Source: Candidatus Thermochlorobacteriaceae bacterium (GTDB lineage: Bacteria > Bacteroidota > Chlorobiia > Chlorobiales > Thermochlorobacteraceae). From it: 64,000 bases of DNA. Position 1 is the stretch's first letter, and the number at the start of each line of letters is the position of its first letter. A model generated the notes under the pieces. That model searched no databases, was not told the DNA's origin, and saw only the letters and a list, made by a program, of their open reading frames with translations. This document shows, piece after piece, positions 50,102-59,645 of the stretch. Both the position numbers and the translations under genes were made by a program. Location: assembly GCA_029263855.1 (NCBI GenBank), contig JAJUFC010000010.1, forward strand, positions 1 through 64,000, written 5' to 3'.

Positions 50102-52414
50102 ATGGCAATACATCAACCACATTTATCCCACGCCAACGAGGGCGACCCTGCTGATTTTTCAACCAAACTGCTGCATCTTGTTTTCAACAAAGCCGCTGAC
50201 GCGATTATCATCTTCGACCCGCGCACCGAGCAAGTGCTTGAAGCCAACGAAACGGCGGCGCGGATTTATGGCTATGACCTTTCCGAATTTCGCTCGCTTT
50301 CGCTCAAAAGCGTGGCTAAAGACGTTCGTCGCGGCGAAGATGCCATCGCCCGACTTCTAAACGGCGAAGACATCGGCAACTTCGAGAGCGTTCACTACAA
50401 AAAGAACGGCGAAGAACTCGTGATGCTCTGCAACGCTTCGCTGATTGAATATGAGGGCAAGCCCGCCATTTTGAGCCTCAACCGCGACATCACCGCCGAA
50501 AAAAAACGCCAACGACAAGCGATCGAGAAGTCGGCGATGCTCGACTTAATCATTCAATCTTCGCAGGTCGGGTTCTACATCTTGGATTTGGAGACGGGCG
50601 CGCTTTTCTTTTCGCCAAGCTACAAAGCGCAACTTGGCTACGCCGACGACGAATTCACCAACGAATACGATGCGTGGAAATCGCGCCTTCACCCCGACGA
50701 CGCGCCGCATGCCATTCAAACCGTCAATGAGTTGCTCAAAGGCACCATCGACCACTTCGAGCTGCTTCATCGCCTGCGCCATAAGAGCGGCGACTACCGT
50801 TGGATTCTCTGCAATTCCATCGCCTTGAAAGATGAGCGCGGAAAACCGTTCAAAATCATCGGCGTTCATACCGACCTCACGCAAGTTCGCCAAACCGCCC
50901 TTGCCCTGCGCGAGTCGGAGGAAAAGTTTGCGAAAATTTTTCATCGCATTCCCGCCGCCATCAGCATCATTGATGTGGAAACGCGCAGGTTTATGGAGGT
51001 TAATTCGCATTTTGAGCGTCTCTTTGAAATCCCCCGTCAAGAAGCCATTGGCAAAACGCCCGAAGACTTTGGGCTTATATTTCCGCCCGAACACCACGCG
51101 AAAATTACTGAGTGTCTTCAAAAAGGCGTTCCTGCGGAAAATTTAGAATCGGAACTTGTCTTGCGGTCAGGCAAGCGAGTTTATCTCAATTACTCGGTCG
51201 AAGTCATTTCGTTTTCAGGCAAGCGGTGCGCCGTTACGACCGCCGTCGATATGACGGAGCAACGGCGAGCGATACAAGAGCGCGAACAACTTTCCGAGCA
51301 ACTGTTTCAATCGCAAAAGTTGGAAGCGATTGGAAGGCTCTCGAGCGGGATTGCGCACGACTTCAACAACTTGCTTGGCATCATCAAAATGGCTTCGGGA
51401 ATTTTGCGGCACAAACTCTCCAATCCCGACTTTCTCAAATACATCAACACGATTGAAGAAGCGGCGGCGCGCGGCGTGAACATCTCGCGCCAACTCTTGA
51501 CCTTTTCGCGACGCGAAGAACCCAAGCGAGAATTGTTTTCCGTTTGCAAAATTGTCGAGGAAGTCATCACGATGCTTCGACATTCCATTCCCAAAACGAT
51601 TGAACTGAAAACCCGTTTTCTGACGAGCAACGATTACATCTACGGCGATTCGACGCAAGTCTATCAAGCGATGTTGAACTTAGGCATCAACGCGCGCGAC
51701 GCGATGCCCAACGGCGGCGTGATTCAATACGAACTCTCGCAAGTTTCCGCCCGCTTTATGGAATCCAAGTTTGGGAAAAAATTCGAGTCGCCATTTTTGC
51801 TCGTCAAGGTCAAGGATACAGGCGTGGGAATGTCGCCCGAAGTGAAATGCCGCATTTTTGAGCCGTTCTTCACCACGAAGCCCAGCGGCAAAGGCACGGG
51901 GCTTGGGCTTTCCATCATTCACGGCGTCGTCAAAAGCCACGATGGGTTCATCGAGGTGGAAAGCGAAGAAGGCAAAGGCACGACCTTTCTGCTCTACTTT
52001 CCACTGGCGAATGCGCAAGAAGAGTCCGAAGAGTTGCCATCCGCTCATAAAACGATATTGGTTGTCGAAGACGAAGACGATTTGAGAAACTTGCTTTCTG
52101 AGATTTTAAGAGAGCGTGGCTTTAATGTGGTTGTGGCATCGAGCGGCGCAGAAGGCTTATCGCTCTTTATGAAATCGCCCGCACGAGTCGACTTCGTGCT
52201 GACGGATTTAAATATGCCGCACTTGTCAGGGAAAGAGATGCTTTTGGCGATGAAAGAATCGAAGCCCGATTTGAAATTCGCCGTCTTGACGGGGTTTTTG
52301 AACGCCGATGAAATTTCCGCGCTTCGCTCGCTCGGCGCGGTAAAGATTCTACGCAAGCCCGTCTCGATTGACGAACTGTTTGATGTGCTCGATAGCGCAT
52401 TTGGGTCGTCTTGA
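50102..52414 (+). CDS. Hybrid sensor histidine kinase with three PAS domains and a receiver
   Basis: A 770-residue soluble kinase. PAS 1 (about 20-135, AADAIIIFDPRTEQVLEANETAARIYGYDLSEF), PAS 2 (about 145-270, VGFYILDLETGALFFSPSYKAQLGY, with a following PAC), PAS 3 (about 280-395, IPAAISIIDVETRRFMEVNSHFERLF), then HisKA with His419 (GIAHDFNNLLGIIKM), HATPase (NLGINARDAMPNGG, DTGVGMSP, GTGLGLSIIHGVV) and a C-terminal receiver (about 650-770; VVEDEDD, acceptor in LTDLNMPHLSG, RKPVS). The signal is probably cytoplasmic. With the small protein and double-receiver protein downstream it resembles the kinase-regulator pair of the gas vesicle region. Confidence 0.93.
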   Translation: MAIHQPHLSHANEGDPADFSTKLLHLVFNKAADAIIIFDPRTEQVLEANETAARIYGYDLSEFRSLSLKSVAKDVRRGEDAIARLLNGEDIGNFESVHYKKNGEELVMLCNASLIEYEGKPAILSLNRDITAEKKRQRQAIEKSAMLDLIIQSSQVGFYILDLETGALFFSPSYKAQLGYADDEFTNEYDAWKSRLHPDDAPHAIQTVNELLKGTIDHFELLHRLRHKSGDYRWILCNSIALKDERGKPFKIIGVHTDLTQVRQTALALRESEEKFAKIFHRIPAAISIIDVETRRFMEVNSHFERLFEIPRQEAIGKTPEDFGLIFPPEHHAKITECLQKGVPAENLESELVLRSGKRVYLNYSVEVISFSGKRCAVTTAVDMTEQRRAIQEREQLSEQLFQSQKLEAIGRLSSGIAHDFNNLLGIIKMASGILRHKLSNPDFLKYINTIEEAAARGVNISRQLLTFSRREEPKRELFSVCKIVEEVITMLRHSIPKTIELKTRFLTSNDYIYGDSTQVYQAMLNLGINARDAMPNGGVIQYELSQVSARFMESKFGKKFESPFLLVKVKDTGVGMSPEVKCRIFEPFFTTKPSGKGTGLGLSIIHGVVKSHDGFIEVESEEGKGTTFLLYFPLANAQEESEELPSAHKTILVVEDEDDLRNLLSEILRERGFNVVVASSGAEGLSLFMKSPARVDFVLTDLNMPHLSGKEMLLAMKESKPDLKFAVLTGFLNADEISALRSLGAVKILRKPVSIDELFDVLDSAFGSS

Positions 52415-52624
52415 CGAATCGCAATTCGGCGCGGCGCGAAGTTTGCTCTTCTTTTGGGCAAGAAACGGTTGCAGAGTCCTCGCCTCAATCAGAAACAACG
52501 TCAAGCGCTTTTGCGCCAACGCGATGCGCTTGACGCGGGTTTGTCGCGCCCCATGATTTTTGTTCTTCCAATCCTCATTCATATATTGCCTCGATTCATC
52601 TAAGCTTTTAGAAATTTTGCCCGA

Positions 52625-53020
52625 ATGCCCTTTCATCAACGCAAAGATGAGCCGATTGTTGAGTTTATCTTCGTCGGCAAGGTTACCTTTTCTTCCGCGC
52701 TCGATGAGTTGCGCGATTTTTACGCTTGCGTTCCAGAAGGCTTGCTGTCTAACTACGGCGTGCTTGTGGAACTGACGAGCGCAAAGTTAGAGATTAGTTA
52801 TGAGGAAATGCGCGAGATTGTCCGATGCGCGCAAGCTTGGGCGACGCGGTCTCGCAAAATCGCCATCTGTTGCGAGAGCGCTTTGAATTATGGAACGGCG
52901 AGAATGTTTCAATCCGTTCATCAAAACGGCGCAAACCTCGTTAAAATTAGTTCAAATCGCGCCGAGCTTATCGCTTGGCTCAAAGAAGAAGCAAAAGCTA
53001 GTTCGAACATTTCAGCCTAA
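52625..53020 (+). CDS. Small protein between signalling genes (possible STAS/SpoIIAA-like)
   Basis: A 131-residue soluble protein with alternating strands and helices (EFIFVGKVTFSSALDELRDFYACV, YGVLVELTSAKLEISYEEMREIV, SRKIAICCESALNYGTARMFQSVH, LVKISSNRAELIAWLKEE). The pattern of a STAS or SpoIIAA-like domain (DUF3478-like) fits, but I cannot assign the family firmly. It lies between a hybrid kinase and a receiver-domain protein on the same strand, so a regulatory partner role is likely. Confidence 0.6.
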   Translation: MPFHQRKDEPIVEFIFVGKVTFSSALDELRDFYACVPEGLLSNYGVLVELTSAKLEISYEEMREIVRCAQAWATRSRKIAICCESALNYGTARMFQSVHQNGANLVKISSNRAELIAWLKEEAKASSNISA

Positions 53021-53082
53021 TAGAGAAGCGTAAGAGAGAACTGCCCGTTGAGTCATAACCTAAACAAAACAAATGTCGAACT

Positions 53083-54333
53083 ATGGCAGATATTCTCTTT
53101 GTGGACGACCAGCCCCACATCTTGCAATCCTTGCGATTGCTGTTTCACGACTATGAAGTTCTCACGGCGGAAAACGCAACCGAAGCCCTGATGCAACTTC
53201 AAGCACACCCCGACACTGCGATTATCGTCAGCGACCAACGCATGCCGGGAATGCAAGGCATTGAACTCTTGCGACAAGTCAAAGTTCTCTATCCTCACGC
53301 AATTCGGATTTTGCTCACGGGATATGCCGACATCGACGCGATTATTTCGTCTGTAAACGACGGCGAAGTCTTTCGTTTCATTCCGAAGCCTTGGGAGGCG
53401 GCTAAACTTCGCGAGACGATTCAACTCGCGATGCGCATTTTCCAACGCAAAAACTTCGCCGAAACAACCTTCGTGGAGCGAAGAAAACAACCACGCGAGC
53501 GTCCTTGCGTGTTGCTGATTGACGATAATCCCAAGCATTTAGAAGCGATGAAAACGTTGCTTGAAAAAGACTACGACGTTTCGGCAACGAGAGATTTTGA
53601 CGAGGCGGTGTCGTTGTCAAGACGCAGACAAATCGCAACCGTCATTTGCGACACGCATTCACAAGGCAAATGCGGAATAGAATTTCTCATCGATCTCAAA
53701 GAAAAATTTCCTGAAATCACGGCGATTATGCACTCCCAACAAAAAGACGCAGATGTTGCGATGCGTTTGGTGAATGAGGTGCGCGTGTTTCGCTACATCG
53801 TCAAGCCATTTCGTCGAATCGAATTTTTGGAAATCGTCAAAGCCGCCGTTCAATGCCATTTCTTGTGGCGACAAAAGCCCACGTTGAACGATAAAACGTT
53901 TGAATCTGAAACGCCCGTTTTTTCAGGTCATTTCAACGGAACGGCGCAACCCAAATCCGAGCATTTGATAACGCTTTTGGAGAAGGGGTATGAAACCTTC
54001 GAGCGTTTTTTAGATAGGCTTCCGATTGCGGCAGGCGTGTTGAAAATTGGCGATACTTTTCAAAATGCAAACGAGCCGCTTTGCAAGATGTTAGGATATT
54101 CAAAAGAGGAGTTTGCGTCGCTTCGCATCGATGATTTGCTGCAACACCAAGATGTTAGCCCTCGCATAACGAAGATTCTCAGCCAATTCAAAAGCGGAAA
54201 GGAGATTTTGAGTTGGGAGATGATTTATGCGACCAAGCATAAGCAAGTCAAATTAGCCAAAGTAACCGCCGCCGTTTGCGCGCAAGACAACGGCGACATT
54301 TTGCTGTATGGGTTTTTGGAAGAGATTGTTTAG
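53083..54333 (+). CDS. Double-receiver response regulator with C-terminal PAS domain
   Basis: A 416-residue protein. Receiver 1 (about 3-120): VDDQP, acceptor SDQRMPGMQG, LLTGYAD, PKPWEA, the same RpfG-like form as the gas vesicle regulator. Receiver 2 (about 143-262): LLIDDNPKH, acceptor in ICDTHSQG, KPFRR; unlike its paralogue, the acidic pair is intact. A PAS domain (about 300-415, LPIAAGVLKIGDTFQNANEPLCKMLGYSKEEF) ends the protein and there is no output domain. It converges on bchY with a 4-base overlap. Likely acts by protein interaction in the phosphorelay with the hybrid kinase upstream. Confidence 0.88.
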   Translation: MADILFVDDQPHILQSLRLLFHDYEVLTAENATEALMQLQAHPDTAIIVSDQRMPGMQGIELLRQVKVLYPHAIRILLTGYADIDAIISSVNDGEVFRFIPKPWEAAKLRETIQLAMRIFQRKNFAETTFVERRKQPRERPCVLLIDDNPKHLEAMKTLLEKDYDVSATRDFDEAVSLSRRRQIATVICDTHSQGKCGIEFLIDLKEKFPEITAIMHSQQKDADVAMRLVNEVRVFRYIVKPFRRIEFLEIVKAAVQCHFLWRQKPTLNDKTFESETPVFSGHFNGTAQPKSEHLITLLEKGYETFERFLDRLPIAAGVLKIGDTFQNANEPLCKMLGYSKEEFASLRIDDLLQHQDVSPRITKILSQFKSGKEILSWEMIYATKHKQVKLAKVTAAVCAQDNGDILLYGFLEEIV

Positions 54334-55649
54334 CCCTCAAAAAATCGCTTCATCTTCTCGAACGCATCGCGCTTTTGAACGAGCGATTGAATTAGGTCGA
54401 GCATCACGCTTGCGCCTTGGGCGAAGTAAATCGGGCGCGAGGAGATGATGTTGGTGTAATAGACGGCGGGAATGCCAAGTTCCTTGACGTAACTATCGAG
54501 CGAGGTTGTGCCGACGACGAGGTCGGGCTTGTATTTGAGAACGGCGCGGCGGTCTTCTTCGAGCGTTTTGCGGTAGCGCAGTTCCGTGCCAAGCATCGTG
54601 AGCAGTTTGTGGTCGCCCTCGCCGAGTTCGGTATGCGCAATCGATGTTGAAGCGTAAGGCACATTCACCCCCGCCTCCAAGAGCAAGCGCACGAGCGGAA
54701 ACTCATTGCCTTCGTAGCCCGCGACAATCACCGTTCCCTTCATTTTCTTTGCGTCGATAACGGCTTTGATTTTTGTTTTTTCCTCTTGCGCTACTTGTTC
54801 GGTGATTGTCTCGTCAAGCCCCAAAGCGTCGCCGATGTCTTTAATCCACTTGTAAGTCGCATTCACGCCAACAGGATTGCTACCGACTACCTTCACGCCA
54901 CGCGCGCGAAAAAACTCCTCAACGCGCTCGTAGAACGGGTGCAGTACGACGGCGCACTCAACGCTCCCCGCGTCTTTGTAATCGTCCAACTGTTGCGAGG
55001 GAAGCGTTATGACCGACTCCACGCCGATGCGCTCCAAGACTTGCCCAATCATCATCGCGTCGAGGGGGAAAATTTCGCCGATGATGGCAACCGATTTTTT
55101 GCGCTCGCTTGTTGGCGTTTGCGCAAAGCGTTTAAGCAAGGCTTCGATGGCGATGTCTTTGGCTTCGGGGTGCGATTTGATGAGATAGGCGGGAATGCGC
55201 ACCAGCACGACTTCGGCATTGCCGACTTTCTTCGGCAGAAGTTCTTCGGCAATGCCCGCCGTTTCCGCCACGCATAAACTTACAACGGGAATGAGGCGAA
55301 TGGATTTATCCTTCGCGATTTCTTCGAGCGTATGGCGAATGTCGGTAATCATCGTGCCGCTCGAGAGTTGTTGCGACATCAGTTCGGGCGAGACGATAGA
55401 TTTTTTGGCGGCGTAAAAATGCGTAACGAAGGTCAAGCCATACATACAGCCTTTGTCGGTCGCCATGCACACTTGCGCGCCGTCGATGCGGGTAATGACG
55501 CGCAATCCGCCAAAGGCGGGGCACATCGTTTGCGGGTGAAGATTGACTTCCTCGGTTTTGTCGTCTTTGGATTGCTCGCTCAGAATGTTGAAGAGGTTGG
55601 AGAAATCGCGCTCGCGGTTCAGCGCGTCTGTTGGTGATGTCGTGTTCAT
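54330..55649 (-). CDS. bchY: Chlorophyllide reductase subunit Y
   Basis: A 439-residue subunit of the nitrogenase-like chlorophyllide a reductase (BchXYZ), which reduces ring B of chlorophyllide a on the way to bacteriochlorophyll a. Family features are CPAFGGLRVITRIDGAQVC with ligand-type Cys43, Cys61 and Cys68 (KGCMYG) that hold the 4Fe-4S cluster with BchZ, then FVTHFYAAKKSIVSPELMSQQLSSG and a C-terminal domain with PAVYYTNIISSRPIYFAQGA. The ATG at 55649 is chosen for the GGAG 7 bases upstream; an earlier in-frame ATG has none. bchX and bchZ are not in the window, although bch genes often cluster. Confidence 0.93.
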   Translation of the reverse strand: MNTTSPTDALNRERDFSNLFNILSEQSKDDKTEEVNLHPQTMCPAFGGLRVITRIDGAQVCMATDKGCMYGLTFVTHFYAAKKSIVSPELMSQQLSSGTMITDIRHTLEEIAKDKSIRLIPVVSLCVAETAGIAEELLPKKVGNAEVVLVRIPAYLIKSHPEAKDIAIEALLKRFAQTPTSERKKSVAIIGEIFPLDAMMIGQVLERIGVESVITLPSQQLDDYKDAGSVECAVVLHPFYERVEEFFRARGVKVVGSNPVGVNATYKWIKDIGDALGLDETITEQVAQEEKTKIKAVIDAKKMKGTVIVAGYEGNEFPLVRLLLEAGVNVPYASTSIAHTELGEGDHKLLTMLGTELRYRKTLEEDRRAVLKYKPDLVVGTTSLDSYVKELGIPAVYYTNIISSRPIYFAQGASVMLDLIQSLVQKRDAFEKMKRFFEG

Positions 55650-55742
55650 TTTTCGCTCCGTTTTAGTTCTGAACGCATAATGCAAAAAGTTTGGCGGAGC
55701 GGCAAATTCTTACCTCGTGCAGAGATATTGCTTAAATAGAAA

Positions 55743-55776
55743 TCGCCTGCAACTGCCCACAGACACTTACAGGCGA
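55743..55776 (-). terminator. Probable terminator of the fused E1 gene
   Basis: On the minus strand TCGCCTG and CAGGCGA form a 7-base stem with a 20-base loop followed by TTTCTATTT. It lies 50 bases beyond the E1 stop. The long loop makes it weaker than others here. A direct repeat AACGCGCTTCAA occurs next to it at about 55780 and 55799. Confidence 0.45.
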
Positions 55777-55825
55777 CCTTAAACGCGCTTCAACCTTAAA
55801 ACGCGCTTCAATTTATTTTCTCTTT

Positions 55826-58015
55826 TTAATAGCGAGCCAAGTCTTTGGCCGCTTCATAGACTTTCTGCTCGTTGGGCAGAATATATTCCTCTAAAATTTT
55901 AGAGAACCCGACGGGTGTGAAAATAGAGCCTACACGGCGAATCGGCGCATCGAGATATTGGAAGCAATGTTCGGCAATCAACGCCGCAAGTTCTCCGCCG
56001 AATCCGCCCGTGACTTTGTCTTCGTGAACAACCAATACTTTGCTTGTTTTCTTGACCGAGTTAAAAATTGTTTCGGTGTCGAGCGGCGCGAGCGAGCGAA
56101 TATCGACGACTTCAACTGAAACGCCTTCTTTCGCCAAGCGTTCGGCGGCGAGAAGCGCGTGGTGCGTGGTAGTGCCGTAAGTAATGATGCTTAAATCCGT
56201 TCCTTCGCGGCGAATACGGGCTTTGCCGAAGGGAATCAAGATGTCTTCTTTCAAGCGTTTGGTTTTCGCCCAAGGGTTGTTGTAGAGAAATTTCGGCTCG
56301 AGAATCACCGTCATGCCGCGTGAGCGGAACGCCGAGCGAAGCAAGCCTTGCATATCGTCGGCAAACGACGGAATCACAATGCGCAGACCGGGCAAGGTTG
56401 TAAATGCGCCTTCGACGTTTTGAGAGTGATACAAGCCGCCGCCGATATAGCCCCCAGAGGCAACGCGCATGACGATGTTCGGCGCGAATTGCCCTTTCGT
56501 GCGCCAATACTCGTGCGAGCACTCGACGACTTGCTCCATTGCAGGCCATATGTAGTCGGCAAATTCCGCGCCTTCAATTAAAACCCAAATATCCTCGCGG
56601 TAGCGCGAAAAGCCGTTTGCTGTTCCGACGATGAAGTCTTCGGCAATCGGCGCATTGAAAACACGCTCGCTTCCAAATTCTTTGAGCATGCCTTTATCGG
56701 CGTTGAAGATGCCGCCTTTTTCTTTTGATGCCACATCTTGCCCCCAAAGGAACGTGTTCGGATTGCGTCGGAACTCCTCAATTTGTGTGAAGTTGATGGC
56801 TTGTAGAAAACTGATGGTTTCGTTTGTGTAAAGTTCGTCGTCGCCTTTGGGGTCAGCAAGGTCGATGACTTTTCCGCCCGTCGGTTGAAATTCGGGGAAG
56901 ACAAACTCTTTTGCGGATTCAGGTTTCGGCGTTGGGGCTTTTTCGCCTTTCTCGCAGGCTTCGGCGATGACTTGGTCGGCTTCGCGCTCAATGTCGGCAA
57001 GTTCCGATTCGGTGAAAAGTCCGTGTTCAAGCAAATAGTGTTTGAATTTCGGCAGCGGGTCACGCTTTTTGATTTCCTCGAGTTCTTCGTGCGTGCGATA
57101 AAGCAAGTGGTTGTCGGAGTTGGAGTGAGAGCCAATGCGCTCGCAATCGGCTTCGACGAGCACGGGTAAGCGTTTTGTTTTGACGTGCTCAACGGCTTTT
57201 TGCATCGTGAACCATGAATCAAACACATCAGTGCCGTCGCAGAACATGACTTCAAGGTTTGGGAATGACCGAAAGACTTCGGCGGGGCGAAGCGTGCCGA
57301 ATTGCTCGCTCACATGCACTGAAATGCCATACTTATTGTTCTGAAGCACGAAAATTGCAGGCAGTTTTTCGCGTGAGACACCATTGATGGCTTCGTAAAA
57401 ATAGCCTTCGGCAGTCGCCGATTCACCAGCGGAGTAAAAGGCAATTTCGTCGCCGCCGTATTTTTTAATCGCTCGAGCAACGCCTGCGACGTGTTGAGAA
57501 TGATTGCCCGTTAATGATGAAACATTTTGAATTCGAATCGAGGGTTTGGCGAAGTGATTGGACATGTGGCGTCCGCCGCCAGCGACATCGGTATCGCGAG
57601 AAAGTCCGTTCAGAATAATTTCTTCGGGTGTTAATCCCGCCGCCAATGTGGTGAGCATGTCGCGGTAATACGGGAAGAGGAAATCTTTGCCCGCGCGAAA
57701 CGATAGCCCAAGCGCGAGTTGGATTCCGTCATGCCCTTGATACGGCGCGTGATACGACCAGCCCATTCCTTTTTTGAGATAACCTGCCGCTTTGATGTCT
57801 AGTTGTCGACCTGTGTAAAGAAGTCGATACCAATTGTGCAGCGTTTCTTTTGGAATGTTCTGATGCTTGTTGACGCTGTCGGTTGTTGTCATTTCTTTGG
57901 TAAGTTCGGCGGTGTTCATAGCGTTACTACGGTTAGGTTGAGAAGATTTTTTTGACGAGGTGCGTCTCTTTGTTTCAGAGTGGGCGGGCGATTTCTTTGC
58001 ACTTTTTACTGCCAT
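55826..58015 (-). CDS. Fused alpha-beta E1 component of a 2-oxo acid dehydrogenase
   Basis: A 729-residue thiamine diphosphate enzyme in which E1 alpha (about 55-375) and E1 beta (about 400-729) are fused, the form common in Bacteroidota/Chlorobi. Alpha: YQGHDGIQLALG, PYYRDMLTTLAAGL, the ThDP motif AGESATAEGYFYEAINGVSR...QNNKYGIS (G-E in place of G-D-G). Beta: GEDVA-like LWGQDVASKEKGG, FNAPIAEDFIVGTANGFSRY, EFADYIWPAMEQVV, IPSFADDMQGLLRSAFRS, VVHEDKVTGGFGGE. Branched-chain 2-oxo acid or pyruvate/acetoin may be the substrate. The N-terminus is Lys/Ser-rich; ATG 57919 is an alternative start. E2 and E3 genes are not adjacent. Confidence 0.88.
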   Translation of the reverse strand: MAVKSAKKSPAHSETKRRTSSKKSSQPNRSNAMNTAELTKEMTTTDSVNKHQNIPKETLHNWYRLLYTGRQLDIKAAGYLKKGMGWSYHAPYQGHDGIQLALGLSFRAGKDFLFPYYRDMLTTLAAGLTPEEIILNGLSRDTDVAGGGRHMSNHFAKPSIRIQNVSSLTGNHSQHVAGVARAIKKYGGDEIAFYSAGESATAEGYFYEAINGVSREKLPAIFVLQNNKYGISVHVSEQFGTLRPAEVFRSFPNLEVMFCDGTDVFDSWFTMQKAVEHVKTKRLPVLVEADCERIGSHSNSDNHLLYRTHEELEEIKKRDPLPKFKHYLLEHGLFTESELADIEREADQVIAEACEKGEKAPTPKPESAKEFVFPEFQPTGGKVIDLADPKGDDELYTNETISFLQAINFTQIEEFRRNPNTFLWGQDVASKEKGGIFNADKGMLKEFGSERVFNAPIAEDFIVGTANGFSRYREDIWVLIEGAEFADYIWPAMEQVVECSHEYWRTKGQFAPNIVMRVASGGYIGGGLYHSQNVEGAFTTLPGLRIVIPSFADDMQGLLRSAFRSRGMTVILEPKFLYNNPWAKTKRLKEDILIPFGKARIRREGTDLSIITYGTTTHHALLAAERLAKEGVSVEVVDIRSLAPLDTETIFNSVKKTSKVLVVHEDKVTGGFGGELAALIAEHCFQYLDAPIRRVGSIFTPVGFSKILEEYILPNEQKVYEAAKDLARY

Positions 58016-58163
58016 TTCATTTTCGGATTCATTTTCTAAATAATTCCTGAAAATACGACAAAATCATTCGGCGACCAACCACGAAAACGGAATTACCCTT
58101 TCATTGCATTAACTTCCGCGAAAGGCACAACATCAATAGGTATAATATCAATTCTTTCCTGCA

Positions 58164-58673
58164 ATGAATGAGCCATTAACTCACAACGAGATTGCAAACG
58201 GCGTTCAGAAAAAGCAAGAGCGTATTGGTTGGCACGAATACTTCATGAGCGTGGCGCACTTGATTGCGCGCCGCTCCACATGCGAGCGCGCACACATCGG
58301 CGCAGTTATCGTGCGCGAAAACAACATTCTCGCCACAGGCTATAACGGCTCTCCGTCGGGATTGCCACACTGCGACGGACCGAACTGCCTCATTTATAAA
58401 TCCACGCACCCCGACGGCACGGTCGAGGAAAACTGCATGCGCACGATTCACGCCGAAATTAACGCGATTGCACAAGCCGCGAAAAACGGCACAGCCATTC
58501 AAGGCGCGGATATTTACATCACGGCAAGCCCATGCCTCAACTGCCTGAAAGTGCTCATCAATGTTGGCATTAAAACCATTTATTACGACAAGCCCTACAA
58601 AATGGAAAACATCTCGGAAATGATTTCGCTTTCGGGCGTTAGGCTCGTTCAGGTTCATGTAGAATCCTCGTGA
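58164..58673 (+). CDS. dCMP deaminase family protein
   Basis: A 169-residue zinc deaminase that most likely converts dCMP to dUMP for dTTP synthesis. Zinc ligands and catalytic Glu are HAEINAI and [36 protein letters not shown] is the dCMP deaminase/ComEB signature, which distinguishes it from cytidine and tRNA-adenosine deaminases. YYDKPYK near the end fits the nucleotide site. The stop overlaps a GTG start of the next gene (GTGA). Confidence 0.9.
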   Translation: MNEPLTHNEIANGVQKKQERIGWHEYFMSVAHLIARRSTCERAHIGAVIVRENNILATGYNGSPSGLPHCDGPNCLIYKSTHPDGTVEENCMRTIHAEINAIAQAAKNGTAIQGADIYITASPCLNCLKVLINVGIKTIYYDKPYKMENISEMISLSGVRLVQVHVESS

Positions 58674-59608
58674 TTTTGTATCTTGTCATACCCGTAAATC
58701 CAAAACAAAGCGAAACAACCTTGAGAACGAACCTTGCGCTCTGGGACGCGAGATACAGCCTAAACGCTAACGCGCTCACCAAATCTACGATTGAAAAAAT
58801 TCAAGCCGATTCCTCGCCTAATCAAGCCTTATACCTTGCGATACTTCACTTCCTCTATGCCTCTGGCGTAGCGGCAGATGAAGGTATGGATACCGACGCG
58901 AAAGCCGTATTGATTAAATCTGGCGTATCCGATGCCGTTGTCCCGAACCCCTTGAAACTTCGCGAAGAAGTAGAAGCCTTGCTCGATGAGTTAAGCACGC
59001 AGGGCGAAAACCCCGACAAAACCTGGCTCACGAAAAGTTTTCGCTTGGCGTCGCTCTTGATGCAGTTGCCACTCGATACAAATACAATGGAACTCATTTT
59101 AGACGCGGCGACACTCATAAGCCGCGCCATCAGCCTTCCTGCCGACTGCTCCTACACCCTACTTTTTTATATCCATGAGCAAATGAAAAACCCTCTTCAT
59201 CGCCGTGCCTTCCTTGCCGTCGAGCCCGATTTCTGGGAAAATTATTTAGCCTTGATGCTCAAAACGATGGGGCGATTTTTGCGCGATGCCGTGATGGAAT
59301 ACATCATTTATTATGAACTTCCACCAGGCGGCTCAAACGAAGTGCATTTAGCATTGTGCGAGAAACTGTGCAAAGTCGCTGTGAAGTGTTGCTACTTGGT
59401 GCATAAAGCATCGGGATTGGTTGAAACCGAACTCGACAAAAAAATTTATCAATTCTGCACCGATGCGATTTTGAACAAAGACCCAAAGCCGCTCATCACT
59501 TACTCTTACCGTCTTCTCGATTTGTCGAGCGAAGATTTCTTCATCACCTTGCCGAAAGAGACCATCAACAAGTATATTGTATCGGCGATTGAAAGTCTAA
59601 ATAGTTAG
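58670..59608 (+). CDS. Unknown soluble helical protein
   Basis: A 312-residue, mostly helical protein starting from GTG at 58670, overlapping the deaminase stop by 4 bases and thus translationally coupled. It has no signal peptide, membrane helix or motif I recognise. The composition is acidic-leucine-rich ([38 protein letters not shown] with clustered Cys). Its arrangement hints at a TPR/HEAT-like helical repeat but that is not certain. ribD follows 37 bases later. Confidence 0.65.
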   Translation: MILYLVIPVNPKQSETTLRTNLALWDARYSLNANALTKSTIEKIQADSSPNQALYLAILHFLYASGVAADEGMDTDAKAVLIKSGVSDAVVPNPLKLREEVEALLDELSTQGENPDKTWLTKSFRLASLLMQLPLDTNTMELILDAATLISRAISLPADCSYTLLFYIHEQMKNPLHRRAFLAVEPDFWENYLALMLKTMGRFLRDAVMEYIIYYELPPGGSNEVHLALCEKLCKVAVKCCYLVHKASGLVETELDKKIYQFCTDAILNKDPKPLITYSYRLLDLSSEDFFITLPKETINKYIVSAIESLNS

Positions 59609-59645
59609 GCTTCTCGCCCTCTATCTGCAATGTGAGTTTGACATT

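Noticed and set aside
52415-52624. Possible small genes on either strand between the hybrid kinase and the STAS-like gene
   Set aside because: Short frames exist but none has a ribosome site or protein-like sequence; they overlap real genes.
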